Source: Rheinheimera texasensis DSM 17496
GTDB taxonomy: Bacteria; Pseudomonadota; Gammaproteobacteria; Enterobacterales; Alteromonadaceae
Direction of reading: 5' to 3'
Assembly (NCBI RefSeq): GCF_000711985.1
Contig: NZ_KL544005.1
Coordinates: forward strand, 1,315,970 to 1,379,969
DNA: 64,000 nucleotides
A program made the translations under genes and the position numbers. Shown piece after piece: positions 39,004 to 48,185 of the stretch (position 1 is the stretch's first letter; the number at the start of each line of letters is the position of its first letter). Below the pieces are notes generated by a model, which searched no databases, was not told the origin of the DNA, and saw only the letters and a program-made list of their open reading frames with translations.

Positions 39004-40074
39004 ATGCACACTTCTTTGCACAAAGTTTATATTCCGCAAACCGCCAAAGATAACCAATATCTGCTGGCCGAACTGCAGGTCAGCGAAGCATTGCTGGCGC
39101 AATATGAAGATCAGGCACATTGTTACAAAGCATTGGGTCAGCTGTTTTTCACCTTGTGCCAGCAAGCTGGGCTGCGCCACGTCAGTTTTATCGCCAACGA
39201 CAAATTACCGGTCGTGCGTTATCACACAGAAGCTTTCAGCTTTCAGACCCAGGACCAAATCCTGTTTTTTTATAATCCGCGTTATCACGAAGCGCAGCAC
39301 AGTTTTGTCGACCCTTATCACCGCGCCCGCAAGATCAGCCTGTTGTTTCTGGCGACCGGTACGGAAATTCGGCCGCAGGCCGCTGCTTTCCACCAACAAG
39401 TGGTTGCGGTGGTACAACAATTCCGCCAACGGCTGCCGCTGCCGGATCAGCATATGAAGCTGCGTGACCATCAGCATTTGTCTTATGACTTATTCGCCCG
39501 GCAAAAAGGCTGTAACGACAGTTACGGTTATAAACTACGCGACTTAGAACAACGCTATGCGGCCCGCGATGTACAAGTGCCGCCAGCGCATCAAACGATG
39601 AACTACGCCATCGTCAGCCTGCCATTCAGCCGCAAAATCAAAGAAGTACTGGGAGTAGACCCGGAGCAGATGCCACCCTGGTCCGGCTTATTTGTCCGGC
39701 TTGAACAGCTGCTGACCGAAGCCGCCAGCGCGCATCAGCTGAACCATATTGCGTTGGTGGCGGATGGTACTTTGCCACTGGTTCGGAACAGTCATTTGGA
39801 CAAAGCCCGCGCCGGTCGCGAGCTGCGCATGCTGAATTTTGATTTAACCAGCCCGCTGCTGCAGCTGCAAAGCCACTGGCAACCGGATATTTTGCCCGAC
39901 ACCGTCCATCTGGTATTTGCCGCAGGCCGCGACGACAGCTCAGAATGGGGTTACGGTCGTTTTATGAATCAGGTCGAAGCAGCGCTGAAACAGTTATGTC
40001 GCAATCTGGCATTACAAGGTGATACCGACGACTGCGTGATCCGCTTCCATCAGCACCTGAGTTATACGCTGTAA
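39004..40074 (+). CDS. DUF3083-like protein made of two related halves (unknown)
   Basis: The 356-residue soluble protein has no signal or membrane segment. The two halves look related: LRHVSFIANDKLPVVRYHTE and FRQRLPLPDQ...HQHLSYDLF in the first, LNHIALVADGTLPLVRNSHL and LCRNLALQGD...HQHLSYTL in the second. Size and taxonomic setting resemble DUF3083 of Alteromonadales and relatives, though I could not verify this. GGAG lies 5 nt before the ATG. It stands alone between terminators and overlaps thpR tail to tail by 13 nt. Confidence 0.8.
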   Translation: MHTSLHKVYIPQTAKDNQYLLAELQVSEALLAQYEDQAHCYKALGQLFFTLCQQAGLRHVSFIANDKLPVVRYHTEAFSFQTQDQILFFYNPRYHEAQHSFVDPYHRARKISLLFLATGTEIRPQAAAFHQQVVAVVQQFRQRLPLPDQHMKLRDHQHLSYDLFARQKGCNDSYGYKLRDLEQRYAARDVQVPPAHQTMNYAIVSLPFSRKIKEVLGVDPEQMPPWSGLFVRLEQLLTEAASAHQLNHIALVADGTLPLVRNSHLDKARAGRELRMLNFDLTSPLLQLQSHWQPDILPDTVHLVFAAGRDDSSEWGYGRFMNQVEAALKQLCRNLALQGDTDDCVIRFHQHLSYTL

Positions 40075-40625
40075 CCCGCCTGCAATGGCAATGACGCCAG
40101 TATCGGGTATCGTACCCCGGCTGGCGTGGAGACGGATTGATACAGGTGCAGCTGCGTTGGTTCTACCGATAACACCGGCAATGTTATTGGCGGCTCCGGC
40201 CGCTGTCGGGCCTGGCGCGCCAGCGTGACATGCGGATGCAACTGATGTTGCGGCGGCGGATAACCGGCCAGTGCGGCTGCCTGGTCAATCACTTTATCCA
40301 GCTGCTGTAACGCCGGGTCTGTGACAGGCCCGGCCAGACACAAGACTTTCGCTCCCGGCCAACATAACAGCTCGTCCAATCTGACAGTGAATGCCGGCAG
40401 TGTCGCCGCCGCCAGCTGCAACCATAACTGCCGGGCCTGACTTTCACTGCTTTGCCCTAGAAACCTCAGCGTCAGATGCAGATTTTGCAGCGGCACCGGT
40501 TTCACTAAGGGCGGCAATGTTGCCAGCACAGCGGCCATTTGCTGCTGTTGCGCCGGATTTAACCCAACGCCAACAAATAACCGGCAGTCACCGCCAGGCC
40601 AGCAGAATTGAGCTTCAGTCGGCAA
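40062..40625 (-). CDS. thpR: RNA 2',3'-cyclic phosphodiesterase (2H family, LigT/ThpR)
   Basis: The 187-residue protein has both 2H catalytic motifs: HLTLRFLG near 62-69 and HPHVTLARQ near 142-150. It hydrolyses 2',3'-cyclic phosphates on RNA and can ligate tRNA halves in vitro. No ATG fits: the upstream ATG would run far into the isochorismatase gene. TTG 40625 has AGAGG 6 nt upstream and gives a normal N-terminus (CRLFVGVGLNPAQQ). It overlaps the upstream gene by 11 nt. Confidence 0.85.
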   Translation of the reverse strand: MPTEAQFCWPGGDCRLFVGVGLNPAQQQQMAAVLATLPPLVKPVPLQNLHLTLRFLGQSSESQARQLWLQLAAATLPAFTVRLDELLCWPGAKVLCLAGPVTDPALQQLDKVIDQAAALAGYPPPQHQLHPHVTLARQARQRPEPPITLPVLSVEPTQLHLYQSVSTPAGVRYPILASLPLQAGYSV

Positions 40626-41154
40626 ATACCACCTCTGCCGCCGGGACAGGCCGGATCGGCACGCCAAAACTACGTACAGCGCCGAGTGTCGCATTGTGAT
40701 GGGCACGGATTTGGGCTGCAGCTAAATGCGGCTTGTCATGTGTGGTGTGACTGTCGGCAACTAAATCAACGGCATAACCATGGGCGGCAGCGCTACGTAC
40801 CGTGGTATCAACACAAAACTCGCTGGCATAACCAGCAATCACTAAGCGGGTGATTTGATGCTGTTGCAGTAATTGATGTAAATCGGTGCGTAAAAATGCA
40901 TCGGGCGTGGTTTTGCGCACTAGTAAATCATCTGTGGCGCACTGTAAGCCCTCGACCAGCTGCCAACCGGGGCTTTGGTAAGCCAGCACAGAATCCGGAG
41001 CCTCGTGACAAACAAATATCACCGGGCGCTGTGCCTGACGAGCGGCTTGGTACAGCAGCCGCAAACGTTGCAGCACGGCGGCATAATCATCCGGCAGCCG
41101 ATCGGCAAACAAGCCCTGTTGCATGTCGATAATCAGTAATGCACTGCCTGACAT
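40615..41154 (-). CDS. Isochorismatase-family cysteine hydrolase
   Basis: The 179-residue protein has the family triad: Asp in ALLIIDMQQG near residue 10, Lys in VRKTTPDAF near 80 and Cys in YASEFCVDTTVR near 114. Substrates in this family range from nicotinamide to N-carbamoyl amines and isochorismate; I cannot choose one. The C-terminus is AAEVVFAD. AGGGAA lies 6 nt before the ATG. It is translationally coupled to thpR. Confidence 0.9.
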   Translation of the reverse strand: MSGSALLIIDMQQGLFADRLPDDYAAVLQRLRLLYQAARQAQRPVIFVCHEAPDSVLAYQSPGWQLVEGLQCATDDLLVRKTTPDAFLRTDLHQLLQQHQITRLVIAGYASEFCVDTTVRSAAAHGYAVDLVADSHTTHDKPHLAAAQIRAHHNATLGAVRSFGVPIRPVPAAEVVFAD

Positions 41155-41230
41155 CAGCTATTCCCTGGTAAAAATTCATCGCTGCTACTTTGCCGATGAT
41201 ATGCCGTTTTCACAAGACGCCAATCCAAAC

Positions 41231-41257
41231 AAAAAAGCCTGCGACTGCAGGCTTTTT
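41231..41257 (-). terminator. Intrinsic terminator after deoA (bidirectional in form)
   Basis: A perfect 11-bp stem (AAAAAGCCTGC, 41232-41242, with 41247-41257) and a 4-nt loop carry T runs on both strands. It lies 18 bp after the deoA stop on the minus strand. Confidence 0.88.
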
Positions 41258-41274
41258 GTAAGCGAATATCACAT

Positions 41275-42591
41275 TTAATCAATCACTTTATGCACAATCG
41301 GCTGCAGGCTGACGGCGCTGTCGCTAAACTGCAGCGCAGCTAAGTACTCTGCAGACGCTTTGGCTGCCGCTTCAACCGATGCGGCATGCACCCGCGCCAG
41401 AACGTCACCCGCGGCGACTTTCGAGCCCAGCGCCTGCACGTCGCTGAAACCAACCACAGGGTCAATCACCTGCGCCGGATGTGCCCGGCCGCCGCCTAAG
41501 CGCACCACCGCCATGCCCACCGCAGTGGTATCACTGGTTGCCAGATAACCGGCTTGTGGCGCGACGATATCCTGCACCACAGGCGCTTTGCCCAGATACA
41601 GCTCTGGTTTTTCCAGCAAATCAGCTGGGCCGCCCATAGCCGAGACCATCTGCGCGAAAATTTCCGCGGCTTTACCGGAAGTTAAGCTGTGCTCCAGCGC
41701 CGCCATGGCGCTGGCTTTGTCCGCAAATAAACCAGCCAGTTGCAGCATGCTGGCCCCCAGTTCCAATGTGACCTGATGCAGCCGTGGCTCGCGGTATTTA
41801 CCGGTCAGATAATCCAGCGTTTCCAGCACTTCCAGCACATTACCGGCACTGCTACCGAGACATTCGTTCATGTCGGTCAACAAAGCTTGCGTCGGTACGC
41901 CGGCGCCTTTGGCAGTATTCACAATGCTTTGTGCCAGCGCAGAAGCATCGTCGATATTTTTCATAATGGCGCCGGAGCCGATTTTGACGTCCATCGTTAA
42001 AACATCGAGGCCCGCCGCCAGCTTTTTCGACAAAATTGAGGCGGTGATCAGCGGAATAGACTCCACGGTCGCCGTCACATCCCGAATCAGATATAACCGA
42101 CGGTCGGCCGGCGCTAATTCGGCGCTTTGACCGACAATGACACAACCTAAGCGCGCAACTTCACGCTGAATCACGGCCAACGGCTGGGTGCAGCTGTAGC
42201 CTGGAATAGTTTCCAGTTTATCCACAGTGCCACCGGTATGACCCAAACCACGACCGGCAATCATTGGCACGTAAGCGCCACAGGCTGCAATCATTGGCGC
42301 CAGCATCAGGCTGACTTTGTCGCCAACACCACCGGTTGAATGTTTGTCGACCACCGGGCCATTCAGTTTGCCCTGCCAGTTCAGCACAGCGCCGGAATCA
42401 CGCATGGCGCGGGTCAGCGCAACCGTCTCTTCAGTCGCCATGCCATTTAAATAAATCGCCATGGCAAGCGCCGCCGTCTGGCCTTCGCTGAAACTGTTGT
42501 CAGTCAGGCCTGTGACAAACTGCTGAATCGCCGCTTCCGGTAGCTTGCCGCCATTGCGTTTTAACTTGATGATTTCCTGCGGTAAATACAT
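41275..42591 (-). CDS. deoA: Thymidine phosphorylase
   Basis: The 438-residue enzyme splits thymidine to thymine and deoxyribose-1-phosphate. The phosphate-binding signature VDKHSTGGVGDKVSL is near 81-95. It has the glycosyltransferase family 3 layout, with an all-helical domain first. AAGGA lies 6 nt before the ATG. It shares an operon with cdd (9-bp gap) but is not followed by deoB or deoD, unlike the E. coli deo operon. Confidence 0.97.
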   Translation of the reverse strand: MYLPQEIIKLKRNGGKLPEAAIQQFVTGLTDNSFSEGQTAALAMAIYLNGMATEETVALTRAMRDSGAVLNWQGKLNGPVVDKHSTGGVGDKVSLMLAPMIAACGAYVPMIAGRGLGHTGGTVDKLETIPGYSCTQPLAVIQREVARLGCVIVGQSAELAPADRRLYLIRDVTATVESIPLITASILSKKLAAGLDVLTMDVKIGSGAIMKNIDDASALAQSIVNTAKGAGVPTQALLTDMNECLGSSAGNVLEVLETLDYLTGKYREPRLHQVTLELGASMLQLAGLFADKASAMAALEHSLTSGKAAEIFAQMVSAMGGPADLLEKPELYLGKAPVVQDIVAPQAGYLATSDTTAVGMAVVRLGGGRAHPAQVIDPVVGFSDVQALGSKVAAGDVLARVHAASVEAAAKASAEYLAALQFSDSAVSLQPIVHKVID

Positions 42592-42600
42592 AAAGAGTCC

Positions 42601-43029
42601 TTAGGATTTAACCTTGGTGCTGGCCGCCAGATAAGTCGGCGTAAAGGCATCCGGCAGCAGTTCGGCCAGGGTCCAGCTTTGCAATGCACCTAAATGGTTA
42701 CAGCTGGCCACCGGGCTGTCCGGCGTGAAGAATTCGGCAATGACCTGACGGCAAATGCCACAAGGCGGCGTCAGTTTGTCTTGCGGGGTATAAACGACCA
42801 AAGCGTCAAACTGACGTTCACCGGCGACCACGGCCGAAGCAATGGCATTACGTTCGGCACAGGTGGTGCCGCCATAAGAAGCGTTTTCAACGTTACAGCC
42901 GGTGTAAATCCGGCCTGAGCTGGCTAGAATGGCAACGCCAACCGGGAAATGACTATAAGGCGCGTAGGCCTGTTCCGACGCGGCTTTGGCCTGTAATTGC
43001 AGTGTTGCCCAATCGATAGTTTTGTTCAT
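42601..43029 (-). CDS. cdd: Cytidine deaminase
   Basis: The 142-residue enzyme is the short tetrameric type. Zinc ligands and catalytic Glu are in YGGTTCAERNAI (CAE) and PPCGICRQV (PCxxC). CNVENASYGG binds the nucleoside. It turns cytidine and deoxycytidine into uridine forms, feeding the pyrimidine salvage shared with deoA. ATG 43029 starts the family-typical N-terminus; a longer frame upstream is not supported. Confidence 0.95.
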   Translation of the reverse strand: MNKTIDWATLQLQAKAASEQAYAPYSHFPVGVAILASSGRIYTGCNVENASYGGTTCAERNAIASAVVAGERQFDALVVYTPQDKLTPPCGICRQVIAEFFTPDSPVASCNHLGALQSWTLAELLPDAFTPTYLAASTKVKS

Positions 43030-43230
43030 CCTTAATCTCACAGGATAGTTCGGGCAGCCTGTTATGCGCCGAAAAACAAAAAGAATCAAGTGTTGTGGCG
43101 CTACTGTGGTTTAACTGGCGAAAATATCAACACCGTTGCCAGCTCAGCGTGTTTCCCACACCAAGGCCGCACTTGTCCCGGCACCGACTTCCTATCACAA
43201 TGCTATCCGACTAACGGAGTGCAACAGGCA

Positions 43231-43941
43231 ATGACGCAGATTTTGTTACTGGAAGACGAACCGGGCATCGCAGATGCAGTGATCTATAGCCTGCAGGCGG
43301 AAGGCTGGACTGTGCACTGGTGTACTTTACTGGCTGAAGCCCGCCAACGCTGGGCCCAGGCCGACTTATTACTGCTCGACGTGGGCCTGCCTGATGGCAA
43401 CGGTTTTGAATTCTGCAAAGAGATCCGGCGCAGCAGCGAAGTCCCGGTCATTTTTCTGACCGCCCGCCATGATGAAACCGATCGGGTGGTCGGGCTGGAG
43501 ATAGGTGCCGACGATTATGTGATCAAACCATTCAGTCCACGCGAACTGGTGGCCAGAGTCAAAGCCAATCTCAAACGCTGGCAGCGTCCGGTCACCGCAG
43601 CAACGCAACAAAACCAGTCTCAGCAGAGTATTGGCGATTTTGTCTGGCAGCCACAGGTTTGCCGGATCAGCTGCTGTGCACAGGTGCTGGACCTGACAGC
43701 GCTGGAATACAAACTATTAAGTCATTTTCTGCAGCAGCCGAATCAGGTACACAGCCGTGAACAGTTGCTGGCCGCTGGCGATATTGCGCAGAGCAGTCAA
43801 TACGAGCGCAATATCGATACCCATATTAAAAGTCTGCGCGCCAAACTGCGCCGTTGCAGTGACCGGCAGTATCTGCTGACACAACGCGGTTTTGGGTATC
43901 TCTGTGTGCCGGCAGGTCAGCTGGACAGCGGCCCATGCTGA
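43231..43941 (+). CDS. creB: Response regulator CreB (OmpR/PhoB family)
   Basis: The 236-residue protein has a receiver domain with phosphoacceptor Asp50 (LLLLDVGLPDG), acidic pair ED at 9-10, switch Thr in VIFLTARHDE and Lys in DDYVIKPFSPREL. A winged-helix output domain follows (LTALEYKLLSHFLQ, and RNIDTHIKSLRAKL). The creBCD gene order identifies it as CreB, a regulator linked to carbon metabolism and, in relatives, beta-lactam response. A longer frame upstream is rejected because the family begins at MTQILLLEDE. The stop overlaps creC by 7 nt. Confidence 0.9.
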   Translation: MTQILLLEDEPGIADAVIYSLQAEGWTVHWCTLLAEARQRWAQADLLLLDVGLPDGNGFEFCKEIRRSSEVPVIFLTARHDETDRVVGLEIGADDYVIKPFSPRELVARVKANLKRWQRPVTAATQQNQSQQSIGDFVWQPQVCRISCCAQVLDLTALEYKLLSHFLQQPNQVHSREQLLAAGDIAQSSQYERNIDTHIKSLRAKLRRCSDRQYLLTQRGFGYLCVPAGQLDSGPC

Positions 43942-45413
43942 ACCCATCCCATCCGCTGTGGCGCCATCTGCGGCTGCCGTTCGCGCTGCGGTTGTTCCTG
44001 TTGTATTTTGCTTTTGTCGGCCTGACCGGGTATCTGGTGCTCAGTGTACTGGCCGAACAGATAAAGCCCGGTTTTCGCCAGGCCAGCGAAGAAAGCCTTA
44101 TTGATGCCAGTCAGCATCTGGCCGATCTGGTCGCGCCTCATCTCAGCCAAGGCCGGCTGACGAACCCGCAAGTCGAACAGATGTTGCGCCAATATGGCCA
44201 GCGCAGTGCCCGGCCAGAGCTGTGGGGCCTGCAGCGTACCCCGCCGGACCACCGCATCTACCTGACCGATCAGCTGGGCATAGTACAATTTGACAGCAAA
44301 GACCTGGCTGTTGGCGCCGATTATTCGCGCTGGAACGATGTGTATCGCACGCTGCGCGGTCTGTATGGCGCACGCTCCAGTCCGGCCAGCGACCAGCCGG
44401 GCGCACCGACTGTCATGCATGTGGCTGCGCCGGTACGCGCATCGGACGGTCAGATCATTGGTGTTTTGACCCTCGCCAAAAGCAATCAAAGCCTGCAACC
44501 ATTTATCGATCGCAGCGAGCGTTATTTACTCGAACGGGGCATAGCCCTGATGTTATTGGGCTTGCTGTTTGGCGGGTTGCTGACCTGGCGTCTGCAAAGT
44601 GGCCTGAACCGCTTGCGCCAATATATTCAGGGTCTGCATGCCGGACTGCGGCTGGCGCCACCCAAATTCCGGCTGTTTTTTGAGTTTGGCGATCTTGCCA
44701 CTGCCCTCGACACATTCCGCGCCAAACTGGAAGGCAAAGCGCTGCGTGATGAAGCGCTGCAAACGTTAACCCACGAACTGAAAAGCCCGCTGACGGCGAT
44801 CCGGGCAGCCACTGAAATCCTCGGCAATCCGCTCCCTGAAGCAGACCGGCAGAAATTTCTCGGCCACATCCGCAACGAATCAGACCGGCTTAACCGGCTG
44901 AGTGAGCAACTGCTGGCCATTTCCGCCCTGGAGCAGCTGCCGCACCTGCCGCAGCCGGTGCCGGTCGCACTGGACCTGCTGGTCCGTCAGTTGCTGGAGA
45001 GCAACAGTGCCAGACTTGCGACAATGCAGGTGCAGCTGCAACTTGAACTAACACCGCAACAACTGGCCGGCGATGCCTCGCTGTTACGTCAGGCGCTGCA
45101 ACATTTGCTGGATAATGCGCTGGACTTTATGCCCAGTGGCGGCTGGCTGCGACTGACGCTGCAATCACAGCAGCAGAAATTATGCCTGCAGCTGGCCAAT
45201 CAGGGACCGCAGATCCCGGACTTTGCCCTGGCGCGGCTTGGTGAAAAATTTTTCTCACTGCCAAGGCCGGCCGGCAGCGCTAATGCCGGTCGCAAAAGCA
45301 CCGGTCTGGGGTTGTGTTTTGTCCGTCAGGTGCTCGCGCTGCATCAGGGAGATTTGCAATTTGAGAATCTGCCCGACGGGGTTCAGATCAGCATCTGGCT
45401 GCCGTCGCTGTGA
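43935..45413 (+). CDS. creC: Sensor histidine kinase CreC
   Basis: The 492-residue protein has helix 1 near 17-38, a periplasmic sensor part of about 150 residues and helix 2 near 195-215. A HAMP-like linker and a kinase core follow, with H-box QTLTHELKSPLTAIRAA near 276-292, N-box LDNALDFMPSGG and G-box STGLGLCFVRQ. It phosphorylates CreB. The signal sensed is not known. It starts inside the creB end (ATGCTGA overlap). Confidence 0.92.
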   Translation: MLNPSHPLWRHLRLPFALRLFLLYFAFVGLTGYLVLSVLAEQIKPGFRQASEESLIDASQHLADLVAPHLSQGRLTNPQVEQMLRQYGQRSARPELWGLQRTPPDHRIYLTDQLGIVQFDSKDLAVGADYSRWNDVYRTLRGLYGARSSPASDQPGAPTVMHVAAPVRASDGQIIGVLTLAKSNQSLQPFIDRSERYLLERGIALMLLGLLFGGLLTWRLQSGLNRLRQYIQGLHAGLRLAPPKFRLFFEFGDLATALDTFRAKLEGKALRDEALQTLTHELKSPLTAIRAATEILGNPLPEADRQKFLGHIRNESDRLNRLSEQLLAISALEQLPHLPQPVPVALDLLVRQLLESNSARLATMQVQLQLELTPQQLAGDASLLRQALQHLLDNALDFMPSGGWLRLTLQSQQQKLCLQLANQGPQIPDFALARLGEKFFSLPRPAGSANAGRKSTGLGLCFVRQVLALHQGDLQFENLPDGVQISIWLPSL

Positions 45414-45418
45414 AAAAA

Positions 45419-45456
45419 CTCCATCAAAACTCCACATAAGCTCCAGCCCGGCTCCA
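45419..45456 (+). promoter_or_regulatory. Four CTCCA repeats with 11-bp period (candidate CreB operator)
   Basis: CTCCA occurs at 45419, 45430, 45441 and 45452, exactly 11 bp apart (N6 spacers), in the creC-creD gap. The E. coli CreB site is a pair of TTCAC pentamers with the same N6 spacing. The bases differ but the geometry is identical and doubled. GACAAT at 45478-45483 could be the -10 box, placing the last repeat near -40. Confidence 0.6.
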
Positions 45457-45520
45457 CCCGGGGTTTGCTGCCAGGCGCGACAATTGCGCCGTGATCAGGC
45501 AAAACCCCGGAGGAATCCCA

Positions 45521-46852
45521 ATGCTGAAACATAAAATAATTCTGGTCGCCGCACTGATAGCCTTGCTCTGGCTGCCGGTCGGTGTGATCCACAATCTGGT
45601 ACTGGAACGTGCCGAACTCAATCAGCAGGTACAACAGCAAATTGCCGACAGCAGTAGCGGTCCTCAGTTGCTGAGCGGGCCGCTGCTGGTGCTGGAACTT
45701 GAAGCCATGCCGGTTCTGTCCACAGACAAAAGCAGTGTCCAGCGCCAATATCTGCTGCAACAGCCCGACGAACTACAACTGAGCAGCGAGGTGCAGACCG
45801 AACAACGCAGCCGCGGTTTATACCGTGCAAGGGTTTATCAGAGTCAGCATCAGATTAAAGCCAGCTTTACCGCGATTGCGGCCGAACTGTTGGCCAATAC
45901 CGCAGCAGGGCAGGCTGATGCACCCCGGATAAAGGCCGCCTGGATCAGTTTCGCCGTCAATGACAGCCGCGGTTTTACCCGCTTACCACAACTCAAACTG
46001 AATGGTGAACTGCAGCAATTTGCTTCCGGCAGTAAACTCAGTTTTCTGCCGGAAGGTTTTCACCTGCCGCTGCCGGTGAGCCAGCTGCAGCAAGCAATGA
46101 ACCTGGAGCTGTCGGTGGAACTGCAGGGCAGCAGCAGTCTCAGTGTGTTGCCGGTCGCACGCAGCAGTCGTTGGCAATTGCGCAGTAACTGGCCGGATCC
46201 GGCGTTTCAGGGCCGTTACCTGCCGCTTCAACGTGAAATCAGTCCGTCCGGGTTTATTGCCAGCTGGCAAAGCAGTGAATTATCTAACCCGGCCGGACTG
46301 GAGCTAAGCCGCTGCTTTGGCCAGCCAAGCTGTAAAGCACTGACGGAACAGGCATTCAGTGTCAGTCTGATTGAAGCAGTCGACCCCTATCAGCAAACCG
46401 AACGGGCCATCAAGTATGCCATTCTGGTGATAGTGCTTAGTTTTGCCTGGTTTTATCTGGCGGAATTGCTGAGCCCTACCCGCTTCCAGCTACATCCGAT
46501 GCATTATTTACTGGTCGGGCTCACGCTGGTGATGTTCTATTTACTGCTGTTGTCACTGTCTGAACTAGTTGGCTTTCTGGCGGCCTATTGGCTGGCGAGT
46601 CTGGCGTGTGCGTTCTTGCTATATGGCTATCTGGCTGCGGTATTGCAAAGTCTGCAGCGCAGTCTGGCGGTCACAGCCGCTTATCTGCTGCTGCAGGGCC
46701 TTTTATATCTGATTTTGCAGGCAGAAACTTTTGCCCTGCTCAGTGGCACACTGCTGTTATTCGCCACTTTAGCAGTACTGATGCTCAGTACCCGCCGGCT
46801 GAACTGGCAACAGGTCTGGCAAAGCCAAACGTCACCAGGCGACGGGAACTGA
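45521..46852 (+). CDS. creD: Inner membrane protein CreD
   Basis: The 443-residue protein has one N-terminal helix, a periplasmic domain of about 270 residues (HNLVLERAELNQQVQQQ, then SGPLLVLEL), and five or six C-terminal helices starting near 305 (AIKYAILVIVLSFAWFYL). FYLAELLSPTRFQLHPMHYLLVGL is the conserved CreD segment. It is the usual target of CreBC. GGAGG lies 7 nt before ATG 45521. Its end converges with the MFS gene, 10 bp apart. Confidence 0.92.
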   Translation: MLKHKIILVAALIALLWLPVGVIHNLVLERAELNQQVQQQIADSSSGPQLLSGPLLVLELEAMPVLSTDKSSVQRQYLLQQPDELQLSSEVQTEQRSRGLYRARVYQSQHQIKASFTAIAAELLANTAAGQADAPRIKAAWISFAVNDSRGFTRLPQLKLNGELQQFASGSKLSFLPEGFHLPLPVSQLQQAMNLELSVELQGSSSLSVLPVARSSRWQLRSNWPDPAFQGRYLPLQREISPSGFIASWQSSELSNPAGLELSRCFGQPSCKALTEQAFSVSLIEAVDPYQQTERAIKYAILVIVLSFAWFYLAELLSPTRFQLHPMHYLLVGLTLVMFYLLLLSLSELVGFLAAYWLASLACAFLLYGYLAAVLQSLQRSLAVTAAYLLLQGLLYLILQAETFALLSGTLLLFATLAVLMLSTRRLNWQQVWQSQTSPGDGN

Positions 46853-46862
46853 GGCCATGCGT

Positions 46863-48032
46863 TCAGCCGGCTGCTTTGATCGCCAGCCGGCTGAACCACC
46901 AGACCGACGCAAATAACCAGACGGCCAGCAGCGGCAACATCCAGAAAGCCTGGCCAATACCAGCGTGTTGCGCCCACAATCCGGTACCCAAACCCGCTAG
47001 TTGACAACCGAGTGAGCTGGCAATATTCGACAATCCCGACAACACCGGGCCATTGTCGGCATCCAAATCCATCGCCGTCGACAACAACAGCGGATAAACA
47101 CCACCAAGACCAAGACCCAACAGTAAGTTACCCAGCGCCAGCCCTGTTGCACTGTCCATCACTTTCACCAGTAGAGCACCGCTGAACATCAACAGGATCA
47201 GGATGCGCAGCAATTTTTTACTGCCAAGCAGCGGAATAAACCAGGCAAAACCGAGGCGGCTAATCACCATACCGCCGGTGAAAAATGCAAAGATAAGCCG
47301 CGCCTGCTCGGTATCAAAAGGTAGAGCCGCACTAGCGTAACTGACAAACCAATTGCCATTGCCCCATTCCACAGCACCATAACCAAACATGGCAAAGGCC
47401 AGCGCCCAGAACACTGGTTTTTTCAGCACAGCCCGGTAAGACAAACTGCGTCGCACAGTGTCGGAATAGCCAGCCAACTCCAGCTGTTGCCGGGATAACC
47501 AGAACGCATAACCCGCCAACCCAACTAAACTCAACGCCATCAACCGAACCGGCCAGCGCCAGTCGTCCTGCCACCAGTACAGCACTACGACCATAAACGG
47601 CGCGGCCAGCGTGCCAAGGCTAAACATAAAGTCCATCAGCCCCATCATTTTGGCGCGTTTATTGGCATGCAGACGGGCGATCAGCGTGTGGCCTATCGTG
47701 AACATCACAGAAGCCAGCAGGCCAAACAAAAAGATGCCGGCAAACAGCTGCCAGCGTTGTTGCAGCAGTGAAATACCCAGCAATATCACGGTTTCTGTCA
47801 GCGCCAACACGGCAAATAAACGCAGGAACTCAAACTTCTGCACATATTTGCCGCCAATAAAAGCACCGCTGATAGTGCCCAACGCCATGGTCATGAAAAA
47901 CCAGCCACTCTGCGCCGGCTCCAGCTGCAGTTCACGACTCAAATCAGGTAGCAGAATACCCCACAGAATGATCAGGATCCCGAGCAGAAAAAAGCCACCA
48001 AAAATCATCGCGGTGGGGTGAAAACGGGACAT
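46863..48032 (-). CDS. MFS transporter (substrate unknown)
   Basis: The 389-residue protein has about twelve hydrophobic segments and MFS loops, such as LIARLHANKRAKMMGLMDFMF between helices and GGKYVQKFEFLRLFAV after helix 2. It resembles sugar or FucP/YfkF-like exporters only loosely, and no substrate can be named. ATG 48032 has GGAG 8 nt upstream; six extra codons upstream are not supported. Confidence 0.85.
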   Translation of the reverse strand: MSRFHPTAMIFGGFFLLGILIILWGILLPDLSRELQLEPAQSGWFFMTMALGTISGAFIGGKYVQKFEFLRLFAVLALTETVILLGISLLQQRWQLFAGIFLFGLLASVMFTIGHTLIARLHANKRAKMMGLMDFMFSLGTLAAPFMVVVLYWWQDDWRWPVRLMALSLVGLAGYAFWLSRQQLELAGYSDTVRRSLSYRAVLKKPVFWALAFAMFGYGAVEWGNGNWFVSYASAALPFDTEQARLIFAFFTGGMVISRLGFAWFIPLLGSKKLLRILILLMFSGALLVKVMDSATGLALGNLLLGLGLGGVYPLLLSTAMDLDADNGPVLSGLSNIASSLGCQLAGLGTGLWAQHAGIGQAFWMLPLLAVWLFASVWWFSRLAIKAAG

Positions 48033-48142
48033 AAGCTGAACTCCGGACAAACAAATCAGATGGCTAAGCGGCTATTATAACCATGTAAGCGCTTAACCGG
48101 CAGCGTTTGTAGAGAAAACAACCAGAGTTCGTGAAGTTTCGT

Positions 48143-48172
48143 AAAAAACGAAGCTGCGCCGGGCGACGCAGC
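48143..48172 (-). terminator. Intrinsic terminator of the M9-like lipoprotein gene
   Basis: On the minus strand GCTGCG and CGCAGC form a stem with an 8-nt loop, followed by TTCG and six T residues, just after the stop codon of the long lipoprotein gene. Confidence 0.6.
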
Positions 48173-48185
48173 CTAGTCGTGGCGC

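Noticed and set aside
43917-44498. 193-codon open frame antisense to creC
   Set aside because: Fully inside creC, no recognisable protein features.
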